From positions 787,421 through 851,420 of the forward strand of contig NZ_BMES01000002.1 of NCBI RefSeq assembly GCF_014636935.1: DNA of 64,000 nucleotides, read 5' to 3'. This DNA is from Alsobacter metallidurans (GTDB taxonomy: Bacteria > Pseudomonadota > Alphaproteobacteria > Rhizobiales > Beijerinckiaceae). The notes beneath the pieces were generated by a model, which was given only the letters and a program-made list of their open reading frames with translations, was not told the origin of the DNA and did not search any database. Shown piece after piece: positions 22,233-30,400 of the stretch; the first letter of the stretch is position 1, and each line of letters begins with the position of its first letter. The translations under genes were made by a program, and so were the position numbers.

Positions 22233-22250
22233 CGACGCCCCGGGTTTGCG

Positions 22251-23036
22251 TCACGCGGGCTTGGACGCCTTGATCGCGTTGGCCCGGGCCGTGCGCATCA
22301 CAGGCCCGGCCGGCTCGCCCGGGAAATGCGCGCGGACGCGCTCCTTCACGGCGCTCATGACTTCGGGGCCGACCTGTTCGGCCACGATGGTCAGGCTGGA
22401 GCCGAGCAGGCTCGTCGCGAACCAGTCGTCGAAACTGTCGAAGCGACGCTGCGCGGTGATCTCCGTGGTTTCGATCCCGCTCAGCCCGGCGTCGGCGAAC
22501 AGCTGGCGCAGCGGCTCCATCGCCGAGATGGGCGCGCTTGGCGGCAGCGGCGGGGCGATGCCGCTGGCGCGCAACTCCTGCCCGATAGCGGCGTGCGGCA
22601 GCCCTCCCCCCGGAATGTCCCACAAATAGGCGCAAACGAGCCCGCCCGGCTTGGTGACGCGCACCATCTCGGCCAAGCCTTTCGCTGGATCAGGAATAAA
22701 GAACAGCACCAGCGCCGCCACTGCGGCGTCGAACGCGTCGTCTGGAAAGGGGAGCGCCATCGCGTCGCCGGAATGGAATGTGGCCCCGGCCGCGCCCGGG
22801 CGGTCCCGCGCATAAGCGAGCTGCTCGGGCGACGGATCGACGCCATGCACCTGCGCGGGCGCGCAGCGCCGCATCAGGAGTTCCGTAGACGCGCCGTTGC
22901 CGCAGCCGACGTCTGCCCACCGCAGCCCGGGCTGCGGCTTAACCCAATCGATGAACTGCTCGCCGACGATGCGGCTCCAGGTCCCCATCATGCGCTCATA
23001 GGCGGCGCCATCGTCAAAGCGGATCTGGCTGGACAT
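22251..23036 (-). CDS. Class I SAM-dependent methyltransferase
   Basis: 261 residues. SAM motif I is WADVGCGNGASTEL, motif II acidic VHGVDPSPEQL, followed by GDAMALPFPDDAFDAAVA and the post-motif VTKPGGLVCAYLWD. This is the UbiE/type-11 methyltransferase pattern. The ATG at 23036 follows GGGAGGG. It is convergent with the ABC-F gene and has no evident pathway partner, so the methyl acceptor is unknown. Confidence 0.9.
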   Translation of the reverse strand: MSSQIRFDDGAAYERMMGTWSRIVGEQFIDWVKPQPGLRWADVGCGNGASTELLMRRCAPAQVHGVDPSPEQLAYARDRPGAAGATFHSGDAMALPFPDDAFDAAVAALVLFFIPDPAKGLAEMVRVTKPGGLVCAYLWDIPGGGLPHAAIGQELRASGIAPPLPPSAPISAMEPLRQLFADAGLSGIETTEITAQRRFDSFDDWFATSLLGSSLTIVAEQVGPEVMSAVKERVRAHFPGEPAGPVMRTARANAIKASKPA

Positions 23037-23173
23037 GAAGCCCTCCCGGGCGGCTCGGCCGGGCGCTGCGCGATGGCGCAACCCCGGCCTTTGGCAAGCA
23101 TCCGCCTTTGCGGTTCGGCTGTCCACTTGGGCGGATCGCCCATGCGGAACAGCCGAATGAACGGGCGCGACCG

Positions 23174-23461
23174 CTAGATCGCGGGGTCCCAGCCGAGCAT
23201 CGCAGAACGCTCAAACAGTTCGGGATGGTGCAGGCGTCCTGCCGGGCAAGCCACGCAGCGGCGGGTCATGCGCTCGTGCAGGCTCTTCACGGTTCGGCTG
23301 GCCGTCGTGACAAACAGCCAGGGCAGAAAGGCGTGCACGAAGGCTGCTCCCGCCGCGATCGCGAGCGGACGCGCGAAGCTCAGCGCCGTCCGCATATGCT
23401 GGCCATAGGTTTCGCCGACAGCGGCGGGATGATCTGCGAAGCATTTCGGAAGCATGGGCAT
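23174..23461 (-). CDS. Small membrane protein, DUF6356-like
   Basis: 95 residues. The pattern FADHPAAVGETYGQHMRTAL, then a hydrophobic helix (AIAAGAAFVHAFLPWLFV) and TASRTVKSLHERM resembles a conserved alphaproteobacterial family of unknown function (DUF6356). AAGGAG lies five bases upstream of the ATG at 23461. One transmembrane segment is predicted, and the C-terminal part contains two Cys (RRCVACPAG). Confidence 0.72.
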   Translation of the reverse strand: MPMLPKCFADHPAAVGETYGQHMRTALSFARPLAIAAGAAFVHAFLPWLFVTTASRTVKSLHERMTRRCVACPAGRLHHPELFERSAMLGWDPAI

Positions 23462-23591
23462 GGCGGCTCCTTGAGGCGATACAATGCGCCTTCAGCCCGC
23501 GTGACGGCGTGCGGTCGCGCACTCCGCGCAGACCTGCACCTGCCGAACGGGCGCGCTCTTGACCAGCGCGCCCAGCCCTTCACGGAGCCGC

Positions 23592-24350
23592 CTAGCGGGC
23601 CAGCCAGCCGCCGTCCACCGGCAGCACGACGCCATGGACGTAAGCCGCAGCCCTGGACGCCAGGAATACCGCGGCCCCGCCGATGTCGGAAGGCTCGCCC
23701 CAGCGCCCGGCCGGGATGCGGGCGAGGATCTGCTCGCTGCGAACAGGATCCTCGCGCAGCGCTTCGGTGTTGTTGGTTACAAAGTAGCCCGGCGCGATCG
23801 CGTTCACGTTGACGCCCTTGCCGGCCCACTCGCAGGCCAGCAGGCGCGTGAGGCCCGCCAGCCCGCTCTTGGACGCCGTATAGGACGGGATGCGGATGCC
23901 GCCCTGGAAGGACAACAGCGATGCGATGTTGATGATCCGCCCTCCGCCCGCGCGGCCCAGCATGTGCCGGGCGACCGCCTGGGACAAAAAGAAGCCAGAC
24001 TTCAGGTTGACGTTCATGACGTCGTCCCAGTCCTGCTCGGTGAAGTCGAGCGAGTCCGCGCGCCGGATGATGCCGGCGTTGTTGACCAGCACGTCGATGC
24101 GCCCGCGCCAGGCGAGCGTCTCGGCGACAATGCGGGCCACCGGCTCCGTGGAGCCGAGATCGGCGGTGATCTCCAGAAACGGCGCGCCCGCCGCCTCCAC
24201 CATGGCCTGCGTCTGCGCCATCGACGAGCGGCCGACCGCCGCGATAGCCGCGCCGGCTTGAGCGAGCGCCACCGCAATTCCTTGGCCGATGCCCGTGTTG
24301 GCCCCGGTCACGATGGCGGTCTGGCCCGAAAGGTCGAACAGGTCCTGCAT
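23592..24350 (-). CDS. kduD: 2-dehydro-3-deoxy-D-gluconate 5-dehydrogenase
   Basis: A 252-residue short-chain dehydrogenase. NAD binding TGANTGIGQGIAVAL, NNAG as LVNNAGIIRR, catalytic Ser in NIASLLSFQGG and the Tyr-x-x-x-Lys in YTASKSGL. The IRRADSLDF and YFVTNNTEAL segments are KduD signatures. It interconverts 2,5-diketo-3-deoxygluconate and KDG in uronate and pectin breakdown. I chose the ATG at 24350, which fits the family N-terminus FDLSGQ. A GTG at 24362 would overlap the kduI stop by four bases and is a real alternative. Confidence 0.92.
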   Translation of the reverse strand: MQDLFDLSGQTAIVTGANTGIGQGIAVALAQAGAAIAAVGRSSMAQTQAMVEAAGAPFLEITADLGSTEPVARIVAETLAWRGRIDVLVNNAGIIRRADSLDFTEQDWDDVMNVNLKSGFFLSQAVARHMLGRAGGGRIINIASLLSFQGGIRIPSYTASKSGLAGLTRLLACEWAGKGVNVNAIAPGYFVTNNTEALREDPVRSEQILARIPAGRWGEPSDIGGAAVFLASRAAAYVHGVVLPVDGGWLAR

Positions 24351-24358
24351 GGCGCCGC

Positions 24359-25198
24359 TCACCGCAGCTCGGACATGGGCACCATGTCCATGTCGGTGAA
24401 GTCCTGGTTGTCTCCCGCCATCGCCCAGATGAAGCCATAGCTCGCGGTGCCGACGCCCGCATGGATCGACCAGCCCGGCGACAGGATCGCCTGCTCGTTC
24501 GCGACCACGATGTGGCGCGTCTCGGTGGGCTCGCCCATCATGTGGAACACGCGCTGGTCCTCAGGCACGTCGAAGTAGAGATACACCTCCGAGCGCCGGT
24601 CATGCGTGTGACACGGCATGGTGTTCCAGACGCTCCCGGGCGTGAACAGGGTCATTCCGGCGACAAGCTGGCAGGTGGGCAGCACGTCCGGGTGGATGAT
24701 CTGGTGGATCACCCGCTTGTTCGCCGATGTCTCGGCGCCCAGCGGCACCATGCGGGCCTCCGACAGCGCGACCTTGCGGGTTGGATAGGTGGCGTGCGCG
24801 GGAGCGCTCAGCAGATAGAACTTGGCGGGAGCCGCCGCATCGGCGCTCTCGAAGCGCACGTCGTCGGCTCCCATGCCGACATAGAGGCTGTCGCGCGGGC
24901 CAATCTCGTACACGGTCCCGTCCACGGTGATGCGCCCGGCGCCGCCGATGTTGATCGCCGCCAGCTCGCGCTTGGCCAGAAACGTCTTCTGGCCGATGGG
25001 CTTGGACGTCTCGAGCTTCAGCGCCCCGGTGGTCGGCATCGCGCCACCCAGCACGAAGCGATCGATGTGGCTGTAGGTCAGCGCGATCTCGCCCGGAACG
25101 AACACCCTCTCGATTAGGAAATGGTGGCGGAGTTCGTCGGTGTCGAAGTAGCGAACCGCCTCGGGGTGGCAGACCTGGCGCACGTCGATTTCGGTCAT
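24359..25198 (-). CDS. kduI: 5-dehydro-4-deoxy-D-glucuronate isomerase
   Basis: 279 residues, the normal KduI length. The cupin zinc motif is MPCHTHDRRSEVYLYFDV. Other family segments are YSHIDRFVLGGAMPT, KLETSKPIGQKTF, IGPRDSLYVGMG and SPGWSIHAGVGTASYGFIWA. It isomerises the unsaturated-uronate product 5-keto-4-deoxyuronate to 2,5-diketo-3-deoxygluconate, which KduD then reduces. kduI is first in the pair, with a palindromic operator upstream. Confidence 0.96.
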   Translation of the reverse strand: MTEIDVRQVCHPEAVRYFDTDELRHHFLIERVFVPGEIALTYSHIDRFVLGGAMPTTGALKLETSKPIGQKTFLAKRELAAINIGGAGRITVDGTVYEIGPRDSLYVGMGADDVRFESADAAAPAKFYLLSAPAHATYPTRKVALSEARMVPLGAETSANKRVIHQIIHPDVLPTCQLVAGMTLFTPGSVWNTMPCHTHDRRSEVYLYFDVPEDQRVFHMMGEPTETRHIVVANEQAILSPGWSIHAGVGTASYGFIWAMAGDNQDFTDMDMVPMSELR

Positions 25199-25590
25199 GG
25201 AGCAGCTTTCTCTGAGGGGGCGAACCGGTTTAGGCGCGGCGTAAACCGGTCCGTCGTCGTTACACGCGACCGCTTTATCATGGGGGCGGCGGGCTGCGCG
25301 AGGCAATCGGCGGGAGAAACGCCGGGGCGTCGTGAGCCCGCACAGCCGCGCGGGGCGGCGCGTCCCGATCGGGCACGGCTTCGTTAATGCGCGGCCCGTC
25401 GGGAGGCCGACTTGGGGCCGAGCGGGAAGCTCGGACCTGAGGCTGGGCGGTGCGGCTCAGTGATTCGTGCGTCCTTCGTTCCTCCTCCAGCCCAATCCTT
25501 AACAGCGAACCGGCCCGGCGAGGCACGCGCGCGGCGCGCCGTCTGGCCCTGATCCTGCAACGCGGCGGAGCCCCCTGGAGGAGATCCCGC
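25199..25590. other. Divergent intergenic region between kduI and the deacetylase gene
   Basis: About 390 bases. The kduI-proximal part holds the tandem AACCGGTT operator. The rest is GC-rich with no convincing gene, RNA or hairpin. Promoters for both flanking operons should lie here. In-frame codons upstream of 25591 on the plus strand read as low-complexity Arg/Ala-rich sequence, and I treat them as non-coding. Confidence 0.5.
25224..25250. promoter_or_regulatory. Tandem LacI-type operator upstream of kduI-kduD
   Basis: ACCGGTTTA (25224-25232) and its inverse TAAACCGGT (25242-25250) are separated by nine bases. Each arm contains the palindromic core AACCGGT(T), the usual centre of LacI-family operators, and the two cores are 20 bp apart, about two helical turns. 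The position is 26-52 bases before the kduI ATG. No lacI gene lies nearby, so the regulator would be encoded elsewhere. Confidence 0.6.
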
Positions 25591-26475
25591 GTGAAGATCC
25601 TGCGCAGCCATGACCGCTACCCATTCTGGCCCGTCACGGAGGCGCCGCCCTTTCGCTGGCCGCGCGGCGAGGGGCTCGCGTTTTACGCGGCCCTCAACCT
25701 CGAGCATTACGCGTGGGGCGAAGGCATGCTCGACGAGCTGGTGCCGCAAAGCCCGGCGCCGGACGTCCTTAACCACTCCTGGCTGGAATGGGGAAACCGC
25801 GTGGGCGCCTGGCGGCTCCTGGAAATGTTCCGGGAGCTCGGGCTGCCGCTGACCGTGCTGGTGAACGCCGCCGTCTACCAGGGGGCGCCCGGCCTCGTGG
25901 AGGCGTTCCGCGCCGCCGGTTGCGAGATCGCCGCGCATGGCCGCACCAATGCCGAGCGTCAGGCCGATCTCGGGCCGGCCGGCGAAGCCGCCCTGATTGC
26001 CGAGGCCACGGCCGAGATCGCCCAACAGGAAGGCGCCCCGCCCCGCGGCTGGCTGGGTCCGTGGATCTCGGAAAGCGAGCACACGCCCGACCTGCTCAAG
26101 GAAGTCGGCTACCGCTACGTGCTGGACTGGTGCGCGGACGACCGCCCGATCCCGCTCGCCACCAGGGCCGGCCCGCTGCTCGCGGTCCCCTACCCTCAGG
26201 AAGCCAACGACGCCAACGCGATCGTGGTGCGCCGCATGACCGCGGACGCCTTCGCGGATGTGATCGTCGACCAGTTCGACGAGATGCTCAGGCAAGCGCC
26301 CGGCAACGCGCTGGTCTGCCCCGTCTCGCTGCACCCCCACGTCACAGGCCAGGCCCACAGGCTAAAGCATCTGCGGCGCGCGCTGTCGCATGTCGCCGCA
26401 CAGCGCGATCGGATCTGGGCGACGCGCGCCGGCGACATCGCCGAGGTCGCGATCGCGGGCTACGGCATCGGCTGA
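25591..26475 (+). CDS. Polysaccharide-deacetylase-fold protein, PuuE-like (NodB superfamily)
   Basis: 294 residues, starting at GTG 25591 with GGAGGAG seven bases upstream. The NodB-type fold is suggested by FYAALNLEHYAWGEG, LNHSWLEWGNRVGAWRLLEM, CEIAAHGRTNAERQ, GWLGPWISESEHTPDLLKE and YVLDWCADDRPIPL. The last two resemble the allantoinase PuuE / urate-catabolism branch, not peptidoglycan or chitin deacetylases, and no signal peptide is seen. A cytosolic cyclic-amide or amide hydrolase is therefore inferred. It precedes a TRAP operon that contains an ATZ/TRZ amidohydrolase gene. Confidence 0.8.
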   Translation: MKILRSHDRYPFWPVTEAPPFRWPRGEGLAFYAALNLEHYAWGEGMLDELVPQSPAPDVLNHSWLEWGNRVGAWRLLEMFRELGLPLTVLVNAAVYQGAPGLVEAFRAAGCEIAAHGRTNAERQADLGPAGEAALIAEATAEIAQQEGAPPRGWLGPWISESEHTPDLLKEVGYRYVLDWCADDRPIPLATRAGPLLAVPYPQEANDANAIVVRRMTADAFADVIVDQFDEMLRQAPGNALVCPVSLHPHVTGQAHRLKHLRRALSHVAAQRDRIWATRAGDIAEVAIAGYGIG

Positions 26476-26689
26476 TCGTGGGCGCTTTTCTTCACCAGTC
26501 GCCCCAATGAGGGCGCCCTGCATACGATTAGAGCAGAAATCGCACACAATGGGCCGCCGCGATCGTATCCGGGGGCGTTCCGGCCAAGCGCCCGCAGCCA
26601 ACCGCAACCGGTTCGGGCCGGGCTGAACCTTGGCACGAACCGTGCGTAGCCCCGGCCATAACCCGTCGCGCCAAGCCGGAGCCCAGCCC

Positions 26690-27748
26690 ATGACCCCTGC
26701 CCGCTTCATCCGCCCCGCGGCGCTCGCCGCACTCCTGCTGGCGGGCAGCCTGTCCGCGGCCTCCGCCCAGGCGCCGACGACGATGCGGATCGCCGGCAAC
26801 TTCTCGTCCAGCGTGGCGCATTCGGAAGGCATCGAGCGGCCGTTCTTCGCCGGCCTGCCCGCCGCGACCGGCCTGCCGCTGACCATCAACTTCAACCCCA
26901 TGGACGTTGTGAATGTGAAGGCTGACGACGCCTTGCGCCTGCTGCGCTCGGGGGCCTTCGACGTGATGTCGGTGCAGATCGGCCAGGCCTCGCGCGACGA
27001 CCCCTTCTTCGAGGGCATCGACCTCGCGGGCGTGTCCACCAACTTTCCGGACTTGCGCAAGGCGATCGACGCCTACCGCCAGGTCTTCGACGAGCGGCTG
27101 CAGAAGAAGTTCAACGCCAAGGTGCTGACGCTCTGGCCGTTCGGCCCGCAGGTCTTCTATTGCCGCAAGCCCGTCGCCTCGGTGGCCGACTTCAACGGCC
27201 TGAAGATCCGCAGCTTTACGCCCACCATGTCGGCCATGCTGCAGAAGCTCGGCGCGACGCCGGTGACGCTGTCCTTCAGCGAGGTCTACACCTCGCTCGG
27301 CAGCGGCGTGGTGGATTGCGGCGTCACCTCGCCGAACTCCGGCAACACCGGCAAATGGCCGGAGGTGACCACCCACTACATCCCGCTCGCGGTGTCGGGC
27401 TCCGTCCAGGGCCACTTCATCAACCTGGCCTACTGGAACAAGTTCAGCCCCGCCGAGCAAGCCAAGATCGAGGCGGCTTTCAAGACGCTCGAGCAGAAGA
27501 TGTGGGACTACGCGGTCACCGGCACCGAGGATTCGCAGAGCTGCAACACCGGCGGCCCGTGCAAGAACGGCCAGCCCTTCAAGATGACGCTCGTGACGCC
27601 CACCGCCGATGACGCCGCCAAGATCGCGGCCGCCTCCGCGGCGAGCGCTCTCCCCCTCTGGCGCGACGCCTGCAACAAGATTGATCCGCAATGCTCGGCG
27701 ACCTGGAACGCCACCGTCGGCGCCGCGCGCGGCCTGAAGATCGACTGA
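26690..27748 (+). CDS. TRAP transporter solute-binding protein DctP
   Basis: 352 residues with a Sec signal peptide (AALAALLLAGSLSAASAQA). DctP features include FDVMSVQIGQASRDDPFFEG, FYCRKPVASVADFNGLKIRS with the ligand Arg in LKIRS, and EVYTSLGSGVVDCGVTS. Two extra Cys pairs near the C-terminus (SQSCNTGGPCKNG and DACNKIDPQC) suggest disulfides, which is unusual for DctP. The ATG at 26690 follows GGAG. First gene of the import and catabolism operon to 31905. Confidence 0.9.
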   Translation: MTPARFIRPAALAALLLAGSLSAASAQAPTTMRIAGNFSSSVAHSEGIERPFFAGLPAATGLPLTINFNPMDVVNVKADDALRLLRSGAFDVMSVQIGQASRDDPFFEGIDLAGVSTNFPDLRKAIDAYRQVFDERLQKKFNAKVLTLWPFGPQVFYCRKPVASVADFNGLKIRSFTPTMSAMLQKLGATPVTLSFSEVYTSLGSGVVDCGVTSPNSGNTGKWPEVTTHYIPLAVSGSVQGHFINLAYWNKFSPAEQAKIEAAFKTLEQKMWDYAVTGTEDSQSCNTGGPCKNGQPFKMTLVTPTADDAAKIAAASAASALPLWRDACNKIDPQCSATWNATVGAARGLKID

Positions 27749-27775
27749 CGCTCCAGACCCGAGCAGGAGCGAAAC

Positions 27776-28378
27776 ATGCCCCCCGCCAATCCCATCAGCC
27801 GCGTCGTCGAGCCGGTCGCACGCGTCGTCGCGATCGTGTTCGGCTACACGATCCTGCTCTATTCGGTGGCGCTCTCGGTGGAGATCGTCGGGCGCAAGCT
27901 GTTCAACACCTCGTTCAAGGGCATCGATGAGGTCGGCGGCTTCGTGCTGGCGATCTCGGCCGCCGTCGGCGCCTCCTACACGATGGCGATGCGCGGCCAC
28001 ACGCGCGTCGACGTCTTCCTGGTGCGCATGCCGAAAGCCGCGCAGCGCGTGCTGAACACGCTCGCGATGGTCAGCATGGCGGCGTTTGCGGCCTTTGCAG
28101 GCATCCGCAGCATCGCGGTGCTGCAGGAAACGCTGGAGTTCGGCTCCACGTCGTCGAACCTGCAACAGCCGCTGTGGATTCCGCAGGCTATGTGGGTGGT
28201 CGGCCTCGGCCTGTTCGGCGTGATCGCGACCGCCTACGCGGCCCATGCGGTCTGGCTGCTGGCGACGAGCGATCCCCGGTTGAACGCGTTCTACGGCCCG
28301 CTGACGGTAGATGACGAGCTTGAAAGCGAGCTCGCGTCGCTCGAAGCCCGCCAGGCCGAGGAGGTCGTCCGTGGCTGA
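27776..28378 (+). CDS. TRAP transporter small membrane subunit DctQ
   Basis: 200 residues and four hydrophobic helices. Family motifs are EIVGRKLFNTSFKGIDEVGG and GHTRVDVFLVRMP. The C-terminal ~30 residues are charged and cytosolic. It lies 27 bases after dctP, and its end overlaps dctM by eight bases, so the three subunits are co-translated. Confidence 0.92.
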   Translation: MPPANPISRVVEPVARVVAIVFGYTILLYSVALSVEIVGRKLFNTSFKGIDEVGGFVLAISAAVGASYTMAMRGHTRVDVFLVRMPKAAQRVLNTLAMVSMAAFAAFAGIRSIAVLQETLEFGSTSSNLQQPLWIPQAMWVVGLGLFGVIATAYAAHAVWLLATSDPRLNAFYGPLTVDDELESELASLEARQAEEVVRG

Positions 28379-29675
28379 TCTGTGGGCCGCGGGCGTCGGC
28401 TTCCTTCTCCTGATCGTCCTGATGGGCCTTGGCCTGCACGTCGCGTTCGTGATGTTCGCGCTCAGCATCGCGGGCGCGGCCTTCTACCTCGGCGCGCCGA
28501 TCGTGATGGAGTACGGCACCCAGAACTGGAGCTCGACCAACAACTTCGTGCTCGTCGCCGTGCCGCTTTTCGTGCTGCTCGGCGAGCTGCTGGTGCGGGG
28601 CGGCTTCACAGACCGGATGTACCGCTCCCTGTCGGACTGGCTGGCGCCGCTGCCGGGCGGGCTCCTGCACAGCAACATCGGCGCATCGGCGTTGTTCGCC
28701 GCCGTATCGGGATCGTCGGTCGCGACCGCCGCCACCATCGGCACGGTGGCGCTGCCGGCCTTCGACAAACGCGGCTACGACCAGCGCATGGTGCTCGGCT
28801 CGATCGCGGCCGGCGCCACGCTGGGCATCCTGATCCCGCCCTCCATCAACATGATCATCTATGGGGCTATGACCAATACGTCGGTCGGACGCCTGTATGC
28901 AGCCGGCGTGCTGCCTGGGCTGGTGCTCACGGCCCTGTTCATGGGCGTCATTGTGGTCGCATGCCGCCTGAAGCCGGCGCTCGCAGGCCCGCCCGAGCCC
29001 TCGGCGCCCCTCGCCGACAAGCTGCGCCGCTTGGTGGACCTCGCTCCGCCGCTGGTGGTGTTCGGCTTCGTGATGGGGTCGATCTACGCCGGCTGGGCGA
29101 CGCCCACCGAGTCCGCCGCACTCGGCATCGTCGTGTCGCTGGCGCTGTGCGCCGGATACGGCAGGCTCAACCTGCGCATGCTGCACGAGAGCTTCCTGTC
29201 GACGCTGTCGATCACCGCGATGATCATGCTGATCGCCGCGGCGGCGTTCTACCTAAACTTTGTGATCGGCATCATGGGCATCCCCACGCTGCTGACGGCA
29301 TTCGTGAGCAGCCTGCAGGCCTCGCCCGGGCAGATGATCCTCATCCTGCTGGTATTCTACCTGATCCTCGGCTGCTTCCTGGACGCGCTCGCGATGGTGG
29401 TGGGCACCATCCCGATCGTGTTTCCGCTGATCGTGGCGCTGAAGATCGACCCGGTCTGGTTCGGCATCTTTCTGGTGATCATGGCCGAGCTGGCGCTGAT
29501 CACCCCGCCTGTGGGCATGAACCTCTATGTGGTGCAGGGCATCCGCAAGTCCGGCTCCATCACGGACGTGATCGTCGGCGTGCTGCCGTTCCTGTTCATG
29601 ATGCTGCTGCTCGTGCTGCTGATCTGGATTTGGCCGGCGCTGGCGCTCTGGCTGCCGACGCGCGCGATGGGCTGA
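28371..29675 (+). CDS. TRAP transporter large membrane subunit DctM
   Basis: 434 residues with about twelve helices. Diagnostic motifs are SGSSVATAATIGTVALPAF, GATLGILIPPSINMIIYG, GCFLDALAMVVGTIPIVFPL and ALITPPVGMNLYVVQGI. The start is GTG 28371 with GAGGAGG upstream; the reading frame extends further back without a better start. Sodium-driven import of the DctP ligand. Confidence 0.94.
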   Translation: MADLWAAGVGFLLLIVLMGLGLHVAFVMFALSIAGAAFYLGAPIVMEYGTQNWSSTNNFVLVAVPLFVLLGELLVRGGFTDRMYRSLSDWLAPLPGGLLHSNIGASALFAAVSGSSVATAATIGTVALPAFDKRGYDQRMVLGSIAAGATLGILIPPSINMIIYGAMTNTSVGRLYAAGVLPGLVLTALFMGVIVVACRLKPALAGPPEPSAPLADKLRRLVDLAPPLVVFGFVMGSIYAGWATPTESAALGIVVSLALCAGYGRLNLRMLHESFLSTLSITAMIMLIAAAAFYLNFVIGIMGIPTLLTAFVSSLQASPGQMILILLVFYLILGCFLDALAMVVGTIPIVFPLIVALKIDPVWFGIFLVIMAELALITPPVGMNLYVVQGIRKSGSITDVIVGVLPFLFMMLLLVLLIWIWPALALWLPTRAMG

Positions 29676-29680
29676 CCCCC

Positions 29681-30400
29681 ATGCGCCTGCTGCTGGTCAA
29701 CGGCAACACCACCCAGGCGGTCACGGAGGCCGTGTGCGCGGAGGCCCGGAGCATTTGCGCGCCCGGCACCGCCATCGAGGGGGCGACCGCACGGTTCGGC
29801 GCCGAGATCGTCACGACCCATGCGGGCAACGCCATCGCGGCGCATGCGGTTCTAGATCTCCTGGCCGAACGGGCCGGGAGCTACGACGCCGCCATCTTGG
29901 CGATCTCGTTCGACAGCGGCCTAAAGGCGGCGCGCGAACTGTTTCGCGCGCCGATCATCGGCATGACGGAGGCCGCATTGCTCGCCGCCTGCGCGGCGGC
30001 GCCGCGGGTGCGGATGATCACCTTCGGCGAAACCGCGCTGCCGCTCTACGAGGACCTGCTGCGGCTCTACGACCTGCGCAACCGGGTGGCGGACGTGCGC
30101 TGCATCGACGTCAATCCGGCGACCTACCTGGGCGGGGCCGGCCGCGACGACGCCATCATGGCCGAGCTCGCCGCCATGCCCCCCGACGGCGCGCCCGTGG
30201 TGCTGTGCGGCGCTGCGCTCGCCGGCACGGCCGCGCGGCTGCAGCCGCGATCCGCCTTTCGCCTATTTGACGGGATCGTGTGCGCCGTGAAGGCGGCGGA
30301 GCAGCCTGGCGTGGCCGCGGCTCTCGCGCATCAACACACGCCCATCGCCACGATCGGACTTTCGCCGGCGCTGGCTGAAGCCTTCGGAGGCGGCGGGTGA
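29681..30400 (+). CDS. Asp/Glu/hydantoin racemase-family protein with altered first catalytic Cys
   Basis: 239 residues. MRLLLVNGNTTQAVTEAV is the hydantoin-racemase N-terminus. Known: these enzymes use two Cys as acid/base, the first in a CFxDPGL-like motif. Here the equivalent is AISFDSGLKAARELF, with Ser in place of Cys. The second site keeps a Cys in VVLCGAALAG. It may be a one-base racemase or may catalyse a different reaction such as decarboxylation or hydrolysis. It follows dctM by five bases, and its stop overlaps the amidohydrolase ATG. Confidence 0.8.
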   Translation: MRLLLVNGNTTQAVTEAVCAEARSICAPGTAIEGATARFGAEIVTTHAGNAIAAHAVLDLLAERAGSYDAAILAISFDSGLKAARELFRAPIIGMTEAALLAACAAAPRVRMITFGETALPLYEDLLRLYDLRNRVADVRCIDVNPATYLGGAGRDDAIMAELAAMPPDGAPVVLCGAALAGTAARLQPRSAFRLFDGIVCAVKAAEQPGVAAALAHQHTPIATIGLSPALAEAFGGGG

